Below, in pieces: positions 33,237 through 44,229 of a stretch of 64,000 bases of DNA (positions within the stretch are counted from its first letter, which is position 1; every line of letters starts with the position of its first letter). The position numbers and the translations under genes are program-made. The notes under the pieces were generated by a model that worked only from the letters and a program-made list of their open reading frames with translations, searched no databases and was not told the DNA's origin. Source of the DNA: Cuscuta epithymum (taxonomy: Eukaryota; Streptophyta; Magnoliopsida; Solanales; Convolvulaceae); NCBI GenBank assembly GCA_945859915.1, contig CAMAPF010000006.1, forward strand, positions 4,841,501-4,905,500. Reading direction: 5' to 3'.

Positions 33237-34806
33237 TATGCATGGACCCGGTTAGGCGATGCTGATTGAACAGAAACCGGGTCTTGAACCATGTTATAGA
33301 TCGGAGCGGGTCCATTATAAGAATTTCGTGTACGTGACTGATTTTTCGAGTACCTGGGCCCGATTTCTAATTTCGGACCGAACCAAGCGCTCTCGGTCCC
33401 AGTTTCAATATCATCATTCAACATTTTTCTTTTTTGATTTCAGATTTGGAGGACCCCAAAATAGCGTTGGAATGGCTATTAAAGCAGTTGGGACGTGGAG
33501 ACGTGGAGTTTGAGGGTATGGGGTGCAGGAACGTCCTAATCGATTATAGAACAAGATTGAGTTCCTAACCTCTTGAAACATTCATGTATTTTCATGATTG
33601 GTAGAAAAGTCCGACAACACACTCAAGAACTAAACATAACATCAACCCGCTAGTTGTTGAAGGAAATGATAACCGACCAAGAAGCGAGAGTACCGAAGAA
33701 TAGTAGATTAGTAAATATTTTGTATTGTTGTCTACATATTTATTTTAGCATTTAATTGCTTACACACATAATTATATGTGTTATGTACACTTCAAATTTA
33801 ATGTGTTTTACATTGAGTTTGAAATTTTAATTAACCATTTTTATTTTTATAAATGTATGTTGGGTTAATGGCCCAAGTCAGGGTCCGGCCCATTCACCCA
33901 TTATTACCAGATGTACGTCCAGTTAGAGCACAAAGCTAGCCTGGCAGGCTCATGTTCCTCTAGGAGGGACGAACGTCTGCAGTTGGGGGTTTAGGCTCAA
34001 CGGCCCATCTCGACGAACGTCTATGCAGGGACAAGGAGCAGGACCACGGGTCACCGGGATGACGACGAACGTCGTCAGAGCAAGCCCCTAGCCATCGGAG
34101 GCAGTCCATTCCACATGGCGAGAATCCACAAAGGTCAGGGGACGAACGGCCGGCATCCCTTGGAGGCCACCTGGAGCAATCCAGCTCGTTCCCCTGGCGG
34201 ACGAACGTCCCCACTAATTAGGCGGGAAACCTAGATTCTGGCGGGAAGTGCATTTAATGCTGAAGATTTGGTGGTTGAGACACCAGCGAACCACAGGCTT
34301 CCACGTCAGTACAGCCACCTGCCCATTGGTGGGTATAAATAGAAGCATCTATTTCATTGTAAAGGGTTGGCAACTTTCTATTCTTAGCACTCTAGCTATA
34401 GCATTCTTACTCGTAGCACTTCTACTGCCTTGTAAGACGAACGGCCGACGGAGCCTTAGCGAAAAGTATTGTATTAGGGAGTTATTAAGAGATAATAATA
34501 CATAATCATTTACTTGCTACCTTGTTGTTTCTTGATTCATCTCATCTGTTAGTTGGGCTAGTTTACTCACACTTACTCCACTCGAAATCCTTGGGCTTAC
34601 GTGTTGGACCCGAGGGTTGAAGGAATAAACCTCAACAATGTACAAGGTCAATTTAATTTTTACAATAAACATTCATTTCATTTTCAATGTATATAATTAT
34701 TTGGTTTCTATATAAATAACTACATAACCGCTAAATACCAGAGTCTGCCCGGTTCTCCTTAATAATTTCCAAAGATCGGGCCGGACCGAGACCAAGTCCA
34801 TGCCTA
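33237..34806. mobile_element. GC-core hAT-like MITE split by a solo LTR
   Basis: Starts TATGCATGGACCCGG and ends GACCAAGTCCATGCCTA, matching the TAGxCATGGAC termini of the other GC-core copies. Flanks GTTACAAC and ATTATAAC agree at six of eight bases. The interior holds the LTR at 33858-34637. It abuts the preceding hAT element directly. Confidence 0.5.
33858..34637 (+). mobile_element. Solo LTR with repeated GACGAACG motif
   Basis: Begins TGTTGGGTTAATGG and ends CCTCAACA, with the exact 5-bp duplication ATGTA at 33853-33857 and 34638-34642. A TATAAATAG box lies near 34335. The motif GACGAACG occurs at 33968, 34012, 34064, 34141, 34200 and 34436, four times as the near-palindrome GACGAACGTC. 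780 bp, no coding region. Confidence 0.85.
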
Positions 34807-35631
34807 ATTATAACCAATTGGAGACTTGTAGTTAGTTGTGTTACTAAATATATGAAGCACGTTAATATGTTCTATAGTGACCACGTTCACATGATCACAT
34901 GATAAATGATAGAATTCACTACTTATCTAAACATTTGGAAATGTTCGGGCTATTTATCACACCAACATGCTATGTAGTGAGCACATTGATGTGTTTCATA
35001 TATATTTCCGTGTTCGTGGTAGCTTGTTTAATATGGAAAATTAATTAAAAGCACTTCCATTGAATTATATATTATGATATAATGTAATAAAATTCAAAAT
35101 AAATTTTGTTCACTCTTTAATACCATCTATATAATTCAAATGAATTTAGGGGTTCAAAAAGCCTTAAATGGTTTTCTCAACTTTTAAAATGGTACATTTG
35201 CAATAAAATGGTACATTGGAATATTTGGGCTATGTTTGGCAAAACTAAAAGTCTATTAGTACGGGTATTATTTATTCTCAAACTTATACTACAAATTACT
35301 CAAATGCTAAAAAGACTCATTCGTGATAATAGTACAAAATTACAAATGAGACCGAACATGACGATCTTCGATGTTACGATCTCCTGCTTCACATTGGTGG
35401 GTAACATGTGGTGGGCATAAGGGTGGGTAGTAGTATAAAGATGGGTATAAAAAGTATCATCTCCGTTGCACTAACATTGGAATATGGAATATGAAGATGT
35501 AATACAGTTATTAACAAAAGTGAGTTTATACTATTGATGTTTTATTGATAAAATAAAAATGAGATAATTAGAGAGGATACTTACTTTTCTTTTTGCAACC
35601 GGTGCTGGGGACCAGAAGCCAAAAAGAGACT

Positions 35632-36512
35632 TAGACCTGCACAAAAGCGGGCTCGGGCCGGGCTTTTCATAAGTTTTTTGCCCATCATGTGTGGGCGGGC
35701 CCGGCCCGGCCCGCAAAAACGGGCCTAACCCCATGTCCATACCCGCCCGTAAGAGCGGGCCGGGTAGTCCATTGGGCCGCCCGGCCCGGGAAAACTTTAA
35801 ATTTTCAAAATTATACTCCGTATAATTTATTTAATACTTTATAAATAATATTACAACATTTAAAAAATTGCTAATACACTTATAATGAGAAACTGTGTCT
35901 AAAATTTAAAATTCAAGCACAAAGTATTATCTTTAAGTACAAAAATAGATAAGGAGTATTATATTGGTTGGACTATTTGTTAAGAACTAAAAACTTAAAT
36001 TTAAACATAATAAACTATAAATATGTATACATATAAATTTGTAAATATAAATATACATGTGTGCATGTAAATAAATACATAAATTAGTATATACTCCCTC
36101 CGTCCCGTTGGAATGTTCCCGGTTTGACCTACACACATAATAAGGAAATAAACTTACCAGGGGGTAAATTTTACTGTTTGGACACTGTTTGGACACTGTT
36201 TGACACTGTGTTGCACTGTTTTGACGTAGAATAACTTTCCATTTAGGGAAATGAGAACTTTCCATTGGGACATCCAAAAAAGGAAAGTGGGAACATTCCA
36301 ACGGGACGGAGGTAGTATAAAAATATATATGTATATATACTAAATGTAGCGGGCCGGGCTTATCGGCCCGAACGGGCCTACACCCTAACCCAAGCCCGCT
36401 CATATGTTGTTGCGGGTCTGGCTCGGGCCGAGCCGGTGGGTAAATATATATGCCCAAGCCCGCTAATTTGTGCGGGCGAGCTGGGCGGGCTGGCCCGGTT
36501 TTGTACAAGTCT
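35632..36512. mobile_element. GC-core hAT-like MITE
   Basis: TAGACCTGCACAAAAGCGGGC ... GCCCGGTTTTGTACAAGTCT, flanked by AAGAGACT at 35624-35631 and 36513-36520. Ends consist of GGGCCGGGC-type repeats. A Stowaway copy is nested at 36094-36315. 34807-35623 shows no gene. Confidence 0.8.
36094..36315. mobile_element. Stowaway-like MITE nested in the hAT element
   Basis: CTCCCTCCGTCCCGTTGGAA ... TTCCAACGGGACGGAGGTAG flanked by TA; internal GACACTGTTTGGACACTG repeats. Confidence 0.88.
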
Positions 36513-36656
36513 AAGAGACTTCATATGATTAACAAAATAATTGCACTATTTTATCATTTTAGAATAATAAAAAAGTTAGACAATAACAAGACGATCTCCT
36601 AAATATAGACAGTATTTATTTGTAATCATCCCACCAATGAATACAAATAGGGATAA

Positions 36657-37066
36657 GGGTCAGATAGGGACTCGAACTTGAAAAAAAATGTCAAATAAGG
36701 CCATATTTAGGATGCTCTGTCCGGCCGACGCCATTTGGGGCAGTTCCCGGTGGAATTTTTTGATGATTTTTTTTGAGAATCTTATTCATTAAGTCTAGTT
36801 TACTCATATCAAATTTGAACTAAAACTTCAATCGGGAAGGCATTCAAATGAATTATTGAAGATAACTGTGCAGTTAAAAGCGCATTTATCTTCAAGAATT
36901 CATTTGAATGCCTTCCAGATTGAATTGTTAGGCGGACATAGCATCCTAAATAATTCTATCGAATTTGAATTCATTTGAATGCCTTCAATAAGCGTCAGGC
37001 GGACATAGCATCCTAAATATGGTCTTATTTGACATTTTTTTCCAAATTCGAGGCCCTGACCCTTGT
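36657..37066. mobile_element. Foldback MULE-like element upstream of the NAP1 gene
   Basis: Ends GGGTCAGATAGGGACTCGAA and TTCGAGGCCCTGACCC; arms share AATAAGACCATATTTAGGATGCT and inner arms ATTCATTTGAATGCCTTC. The stretch CATTAAGTCTAGTTTAC is shared with the foldback at 42530-43393. Its right end is about 140 bp from the NAP1 start codon. Confidence 0.7.
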
Positions 37067-37207
37067 CCCATACAAATATCCCAAAACTGCTACACCACGT
37101 CTCCTCCAATTCCTACTCTCACCAAACTCTGTTATGTCCTTCCATTAAAATCATACGACCTTCCTTTTACAGCTCTGCGTATTATCAATCTGCAAGCTAT
37201 TATTATC

Positions 37208-39592
37208 ATGACTACTAATCCTAACAAAGATCAGTTCCAAATGTCCGATCTCAGTTCTTCCCTCCCCGCGGCGGCCGCCGGTATTTATCCGTCCTATATG
37301 CTTTCACCTTCGTTTAGCAATTTCATTTTCATCAGTTGTGCTTTTTTCCTTTTAAAATCTGTAGCTCTGAGCGCAGAGGATCGCGATGGCTTAGTTGATG
37401 CGTTGAAGGTGATTATCCGTGCTATTTTATTATCCGCACTGAAACTATACTGTTTTCACTTTTCAGTGACGAGTATATCATTCTTATGGTATTTGTGTTT
37501 GGCTTTGTCTAATTGCGTGGTATGCGATATAGGAAAAGCTTCACAGCTTGGCTAGGCGGCATTCGAATATCCTCGAGACTTTGACGCCGACTGTACGGAA
37601 GCGTGTAGAAGCACTGATGCAGATTCAGGTTCGTTTGTCGTGTGTGAATTTGGGGCATTTTCTATTTTTAAGAGTTCACCACGGTCGATTGCTCTGTCTT
37701 CACTGGAAAGAATCTTACAATTTCGTGGACGTTAATGGCGTCAGCCTTGTTACTAGAACCTCAACTTCCCGCTCTACAATGCAATCCTTTCTCGACCAGA
37801 TCGAACGAAAGTGTTGATATCGTTTTTTGTATTTGCAGAGCCAACGTAATGAACTTGAGGCCAAATTTTTCGAAGAGAGAGCAGCGCTTGAAGCTAAATA
37901 CCAAAAGCAGTGTGAAGCCCTTTATACCAAGGTAAAAGTAGTCTATCTTTTTTTAATGTCAATTATAACTACCTCTGTCAGAAATACTCCATACTCATTC
38001 ATAACTTTAAAACTCATTTATGCCTAACTGTTTCACTTAAAAAAATATTCTCGATACATGTGGCAGAGATATGAAATAGTGAATGGCATTGTCGAAGTTG
38101 AAGGTATTAGTGAAGCTTCTCCTCACCAAGGAGAGGACAATGGAACTGAAGGTGGGATATCCTGCTTATGCCAATTCCATAATTTGAGGATTTTTCTGTG
38201 ACATAAGTGTTCTGGAATAGCATTTTGTTTGATATATTAGCATCATACATATTTGTAGAAAAAGGTGTGCCTTACTTCTGGCTGAATGCAATGAAGATGA
38301 ATGAGATATTGACAGAGGAGGTAAATTTCGTGAGATACAACATTTAGCAAGTCAACAGTTATTTACTTGGCTGGTTTTGTTGTCTAAATTTCTAATTCTT
38401 CAGCTCAAAAGCAGAATAAGTAGAATAATCTACTTTTGGCTACCATAAGAGCTCTTAATCACAGTGAATGGGTAGTACCACTTATTCAACCACTTCTTCT
38501 ACTGATAACAAAAAGTGATTACAGATCTCAGAGAGGGACGAAGAGGCTCTAAAATATCTGAAGGACATAAAGTGTTCTAGGGTTGAAGATTCAAAGGGTT
38601 TTAAGCTCGAGTTTTTCTTTGAGCCCAATCCATTCTTCAAGAACACTGTCTTGGTGAAAACATATCACATGCTTGACGATGATGAACCTATATTAGAGAA
38701 GGCAACTGGGTTAGTTAGTTTGCCCCTTAATTCATGTCTTCAATCCTTATATATTTGGGAAAGTTCCCGAAATAGGACCAAAACAGTTTGAAAATTCCAA
38801 AATAAGACTGCCATGTTTTTATTCCCAAAATAGGAGTAATTACTGCCAAGTTTGGAAAATATTGTCATGTTTGAAGTCTGGTACCGCCAAAACATGACAG
38901 TAATTACTCCTATTTTGGGAATAAAAACATGGCAGTCCTATTTTGGAATTTTCAAACCTTTTTAGTCCTATTTTGTCTGCCTTTAATTTTTCATTTCTAT
39001 ATGGTGTCTTATAGGACGCATATCGAATGGCATCCTGGAAAGTGCCTTACTCAAAAGATCTTGAAAAAGAAACCAAAGAAGGGGTCAAATTATGCCAAAC
39101 CTATAACTAGAACTGAAAATTGTGATAGTTTTTTCAATTTTTTCAACCCTCCTCAAGTTCCAGATGATGATGATGAAATGGATGATGATATTGTAGGTTA
39201 TTCCCCTTTCTGTTGATATTACCGTAGCAACATACTATTTGATAGAGTGCTTTCAAATCTATATTACTTTTTTATTAATTGGCTGAATCTTTGAACAGGC
39301 TGAAGATCTTCATGAGCAAATGGAACTAGACTATATTGGGTGTGTGGGCTATCAATTTTCTAAACTCATCACTAACAGAAATCTTTTTTGTGATTATGAT
39401 ACTTGATATGAAACTGAGTTTAAGGATTACTTTTTACTCAGATCAACTATTCGGGATAGAATAATCCCTCATGCTGTATCATGGTTTACGGGTGGAGCTG
39501 CTCAAGCAGATGAGTTTGATGATACTGTAGAGGACAATGAATGTGATGAAGATGAAGATTTGGATGACAATGATGATGAAGATGGAAAGTGA
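37208..39592 (+). CDS. NAP1;4: NAP1-family histone chaperone
   Basis: Ten exons: 37208-37280, 37365-37408, 37533-37628, 37839-37931, 38067-38151, 38259-38320, 38525-38709, 39015-39192, 39299-39339, 39442-39592; all junctions are GT-AG and in phase; 335 residues. The NAP fold is clear: long dimer helix (ILETLTPTVRKRVEALMQIQ; FFEERAALEAKYQKQ), then KGVPYFWLNAM, FKLEFFFEPNPFFKN, LVKTYHMLDDDEPILEKATG, and a basic import-like motif KKKPKKGS, then FFNFFNPPQVPDDDD and an acidic tail ending DDEDGK. These proteins carry H2A-H2B and assist nucleosome assembly. Most plant NAP1 proteins end in a CAAX prenylation box; this one stops without it, as I recall for the shorter Arabidopsis NAP1;4. An upstream in-frame ATG at 37019 was not used because that part is transposon DNA. 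Confidence 0.93.
38761..38980. mobile_element. Foldback MITE in NAP1 intron 7
   Basis: Near-palindromic: CCCAAAATAGGAGTAATTAC and GTAATTACTCCTATTTTGGG flank a short centre, with outer arms CATGTTTTTATTCCC and GGGAATAAAAACATG. Related to 25334-25570. Confidence 0.85.
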
Positions 39593-40738
39593 CAGCAAGG
39601 TGAAATTTTAAGGAAACCCACATAATAATTGTAGAGATTTTACATTCATTTATTTATAGCTGGGTGCACATAATCTTTCACTTGGTATGTTTAATACCCA
39701 TAAATATGTTTAGTGATTAATTTAAATATGATTACTGGTGTAAATATCTAATTTTATTTAATATAACTAATCATGATTGGAGATCAGTGCCATTAGTGAG
39801 TTTGAACAAATATTAAAAATACATTTATTGAGCTAGAATAAGTTTCTTTCTTTCTAAATTTCTCTTCTATTTTCTCCCTTGAGTTCCGAAAGAACACATA
39901 TTTGAACATCCGCTTGTTATCAGAATCAAAGGTGGGAGGATGATAACCTTCTGTAACATCTCTGTTTCTTGCTGAGACATCACATTTTCAATTCTTTGAC
40001 GTTCAAAATGGTTCACTAAATTGCAGAACAATGGTGTGAGATCAACAAGGCAAGCGTCTTCCTCGGTGTAGTAGTAGCTGATTGTGTTGTAGAGTAGGCT
40101 GGTTGATGGCCTAATAGTAACATTACTGCTGTTTTTTTCCTTTTTGTTATCATTTTGCATCTAGTTTTTTGACAACACTGGTTTGTTTTCATATTTTCAT
40201 CCCTCCATCTTTATAACTTCTATTTATTATCTGGTATTACATAAATAAAATATTGGATTAAAATCCACAAATTCAATTGAATTAAATTTATTGAATTCTA
40301 ACAATTGTTATGGTTGATAACTTGATACTTGATACTTTGATAGTGCTGAATTTGCTGATTTTTTACTGTTCAGATTGGAATTGTTGAAATCTTCGAGTCT
40401 TAAAAGATCGATTTATGTAAAAACACTAAAATGATCACTTTAAGTAATTTCAAAATGCCAATAGCATTGCATGTTAACTCCATACATTTTTCATTAACTA
40501 CAACAAAAACAAGCTTTTCACAACGCTTTCAAAATGTTACATTAAATGTTATAAAAGACTAATGTGCACCAGACAAGTTTTACAATCATTCTACGTGTAC
40601 ACATCGAGTTACAAGCCAATTTTTTGTTTGTGGACCAGAAAATTGTTTTTCACTTTTGTAAAGACAACTGCCCATGAGTACATGACCTTGAAAAAATTAT
40701 TGTCTATGACTCTGATAATTTACTTTTTCGGAGTCACA
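39593..40738. other. Downstream flank of NAP1 gene
   Basis: Probably 3' UTR for the first few hundred bases, then AT-rich intergenic DNA. A minus-strand open segment at 39867-40160 matches no family I know. Confidence 0.4.
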
Positions 40739-40740
40739 TA

Positions 40741-40949
40741 CTCCCTCCGTCCCGCAAAGATGTTCCCGCTTTCCTTTTTTGGATGTCCCAAAAAGAAGTT
40801 CCCTTTTCCTAAATGGAAAGTTATCCTACATCAAAACAGTGCAAAGCAGTGTCAAACAGTGTCTAAACAGTGCTAAACAGTAAAGTCAAATTTATTTCCT
40901 AAATATGTGTGTAGGTCAAACCGGGAACATCTTTGCGGGAGGGAGGGAG
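40741..40949. mobile_element. Stowaway-like MITE
   Basis: CTCCCTCCGTCCCGCAAAGATG ends inverted at the right; TA on both flanks; internal CAAAACAGTGCAAAGCAGTG repeats. 40950-41749 is AT-rich without features. Confidence 0.88.
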
Positions 40950-41757
40950 TACATTTCCCTTTACTAAAACGAAAAGAATTTGTGTGTTTACAAACAAAAA
41001 AAATTTGACGTGTACTTGTAACCTTGCGTTTACAAAGAGTATTTTTCAACTTCTTAAAACATGACCATTAAATATTAAAAAATCGCATTACTTTATATAC
41101 CAAAAGCATTTTGAAACTTCATTTTAATATTTGTTGAAACGTTAGTTTATTATAAATTCTATAAGTGCATATATATCAATGGTCAAACGTCTTTTGGAGA
41201 TCGTGAAAGCCCAACTAGAAACTTAACTAAGGGACGTGCAATATTTGATATCAAGTTCGTTTTAGAGGAATATCAAAAGGAAATACAACACATTTTGTTT
41301 TATGTTCTTGATTTTTTAGTTTTTCATCTCTATGACATATATTGTTGTTTTGTTTTAAACTTTTAATCCTTCATAGATCATAATAACGTTTGTTTGGCAA
41401 CAAAAACAACCATAACTAATAGATTTTCTCTTGTTCTTTCTCACGTCATTCAAAAAATACGTAATTTTACTTTTTAGAAGGATGTTAAACCCTATTTTAA
41501 AGATCAATTTTACATTGTTTTAAAACTCATATTTGATAAAAAAAATCATAAAATGATAAACTTATAACATTCTAATAAAATATTTTGAACATATTTTCTC
41601 ACATATTATAATATTTATTTTGTTAAATTTCAACATCCGTAACTAAGGAATCTGGGATAAGTTTTGAATCTGTGACATCATCCTTGGGAGTGTCACTGTA
41701 ATCTCATCAAACCACAACATGCTTCACATTAGTATTTGTATGTTAGATGCTCTTGGA

Positions 41758-42159
41758 TAGTGCTGGACTCGGGCCGGGCGGCCCGCCCCGGAACCGGCCC
41801 GAACCGGTCACTGTTTGAACCGGCCCGAACCGTCGGCCCGGCCAGAGACCGGTCCGGGTAGGCCCAACCCGCTGGGGTTCCGGTCCGGGCTCGGGCCCCT
41901 CAAAAGGTGAAACGGCCCAGCCGGTTCGGGCCTTTTTTTTGAATTTTTTTTAAGTTTTTGGGTTGGGCTGGGTATTTTGGGCCATTTGAGGTGGTTTGGG
42001 GTGGTTTGGGGGGTGAGGGGGAGGGTTGGGGGTTAATTAGGAAAAGCCAAAAAAAAAAAAATTGAACCGAGGCCCGGACCCGGCCCGGTTCCCGGCCTCC
42101 CCTTTCATGAACCGAGGCCCGGTCGGGCCCAGGCCCGAACCGGCCCGAGTCCACCCCTA
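41758..42159. mobile_element. GC-core hAT-like MITE
   Basis: TAGTGCTGGACTCGGGCC ... GGCCCGAGTCCACCCCTA with the exact 8-bp duplication CTCTTGGA at 41750-41757 and 42160-42167. 402 bp. Confidence 0.88.
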
Positions 42160-42354
42160 CTCTTGGATATAAATACCATATATTTCTGATGCATCTAAAA
42201 AAAATTGAAGACATTAAAATCTACACACATGCATGTATTCTTTATCTTATTCTTACATACCCTTTGGTAATTCATTGCAAAACCTTATACGGAGTACGTA
42301 ATTACGTAGCATACTTTAAGTTATCATGGAGTCATGGGCCGAATATCTATTTGA

Positions 42355-42518
42355 GTTCTATTTTGTTCACCCCTTCATGGAGGGTGAACATCACCCCCTC
42401 CCTCCAACACATGACATTTGGCAAGACTTTTAAATTTTGCAATTGTAATGCCAAGTGTCATGTGTTGGAGGGAGGGGGTGATGTTCACCCTCCATGTAGG
42501 GGGTGAACAAAATAGAAC
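42355..42518. mobile_element. Hairpin MULE-like MITE
   Basis: Nearly all palindrome: about 65-bp arms beginning GTTCTATTTTGTTCACCCC around a short centre. Flanks TCTATTTGA (42346) and TCTATTTGC (42519) agree at eight of nine bases. Confidence 0.82.
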
Positions 42519-42529
42519 TCTATTTGCAA

Positions 42530-43393
42530 GGCTAAAGGGTCAAATAGGTACATCAACTAACTTAAAGTGTTCAATTACCCCCTTATATAGGAGGTTCTGC
42601 CCGGCCATCGCCAATTGGGGCGGTTCTCGGTGGAGTTTTTTGATAAAAATTTTTGAGCATCTTCTTCATTAAGTCTAGTTTACCCATACCAAATTTCAGC
42701 TAAAAATTCAACCGGGAAGGCAGTCAAATGATTTTTTGAAGATAACTGCGCAGTTAAACAGCGCAGTACATTTCGGAAAATCATTTGACTGCCTTCCAAA
42801 TTTAATTTTTAGCTAAAATTTGATATGGGTAAACTAGACTTAATGAAGAAGATGCTCAAAAAATTTCATCAAAAAACTTCACCAGGGACCGCCCCAATTG
42901 GCGACGGCGGGGCAGAACCTCCTATATAAGGGGCTAATTGAACACTTTAAGTTAGTTCATGTACCTATTTGCCTCTTTAGCCTTAGTCATGGACCCGGTT
43001 CGGGCCGCCCGGCCCAGCCCGCTACTGTGCGGGCCCGGAACCGGCCCGGTTCTCGGGTCCGGGTCGGGCCTAGGCCTGGTGGGGGGCGGGTCCGGGCTCG
43101 AGCCTTGTATTTGGCGAACCGGCCCGGCCGGGTCGGGCCCGGGTCCAGGCCGAATTGATTTTTTTTTTTTTTTTCATTTTTTGGGGTTACCCGGGTTGGG
43201 CTTGATGTTAGGAGGGGTTTGGGGGGGGGGGTGGGGGGGTTAGGAAAGCAAAAAAAAAATGACCAAACCGGAGGCCCGGCCCGGCCCGGACCCGGTGGCT
43301 ACCCGGGCCGGTCCCGGGCCTTCCTACCCAAAAAAAAAGCCCGGCGGGGCCGGGCCCGGAACCGGCCCGGCTCGGGTCCATGACTATTTAGCC
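42530..43393. mobile_element. Foldback MULE-like element, interrupted by a hAT MITE
   Basis: Arms of about 200 bp: GGCTAAAGGGTCAAATAGGTAC on the left, inverted on the right, and GAGGTTCTGCCCGGCC/GGCGGGGCAGAACCTC. Flanks TATTTGCAA and TATTGACAA agree at seven of nine. A hAT copy at 42984-43386 lies just inside the right end. Confidence 0.75.
42984..43386. mobile_element. GC-core hAT-like MITE
   Basis: TAGTCATGGACCCGG termini inverted at both ends, with the exact 8-bp duplication TTTAGCCT at 42976-42983 and 43387-43394. 403 bp, GGCCCGG-rich arms around a G/T-rich middle. Confidence 0.9.
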
Positions 43394-43765
43394 TATTGAC
43401 AAAGACATCCATGCACAGATGCACTCTCATCACATAAGAAGCAATTTCTTGAACCACATCATATGTATCCATATTCTTACGTATTAGACTATTAGTGCTA
43501 AATTGTTATTTTAAATCATATTTATTTATTGATCTTATTATTTGGTATGTTTTAAAAAAGTATATATTTACCCCCGCGAGATGCCTATAACTTTATTTTA
43601 ACTTTTTAAAATCATTTGCTCAGATTTTCAAAAAAAAAAAAAAATCGTTTGCTCAGCTGCAAGAATGCAAGATGGCTCAACCTTGTTTGACCTTACACAT
43701 TACACTGTTAGTAGCACTCCTAAATTAATTCGTGGATATAATGTTTGTAGGAAAACATTGTGCAA

Positions 43766-43885
43766 TAACAAAAAGTACAAGATGTAATTATGCAAATGCC
43801 AATATTTTTCTTATAAACCAAACTAATCATAAAATTTGAAGTACAAGATGTAATTATGCAAATGCCACTATTTTTCTTAAGCGCT
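43766..43885. repeat. Direct repeat
   Basis: GTACAAGATGTAATTATGCA and the following AATGCCA/CTATTTTTCTTA occur twice about 68 bp apart. Otherwise 43395-44229 has no recognised gene and includes the HSP60 downstream flank. Confidence 0.7.
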
Positions 43886-44229
43886 TTTTTTTAACATGTA
43901 AGGTTAAGTATTATACTCATATAGGATTATAGTCATATGAAGTCTCACAACTAAAAGTGTCACCTTAAGGCCACTAGAAGCGTTGTTGGGTCAACAGCTA
44001 CAGATTTACATCTTTCACTTCCCAACAACAACATTACCCCAGTGCTGCAAAGACTCAGCACTTAAGGAGATGTTGAATGTACATAACCTTAGCCTTGTAG
44101 TAAAGCGTAGAGAAATTGTTTCTGAATGACTCATGATGAATCATTTTGCTTTATTACATCTTTCACTTCCCACAATAAATAAAATTAGTAAGAGCTCAAT
44201 GATATGGTGTAGTTAATGACAATAGTAAC

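Noticed and set aside
37019..37207. Upstream in-frame ATG for the NAP1 gene
   Set aside because: The added 63 residues come from the foldback element and do not resemble NAP1 N-termini.
39867..40160. 97-codon minus-strand frame
   Set aside because: No recognisable domain, AT-rich region, no flanking exons.
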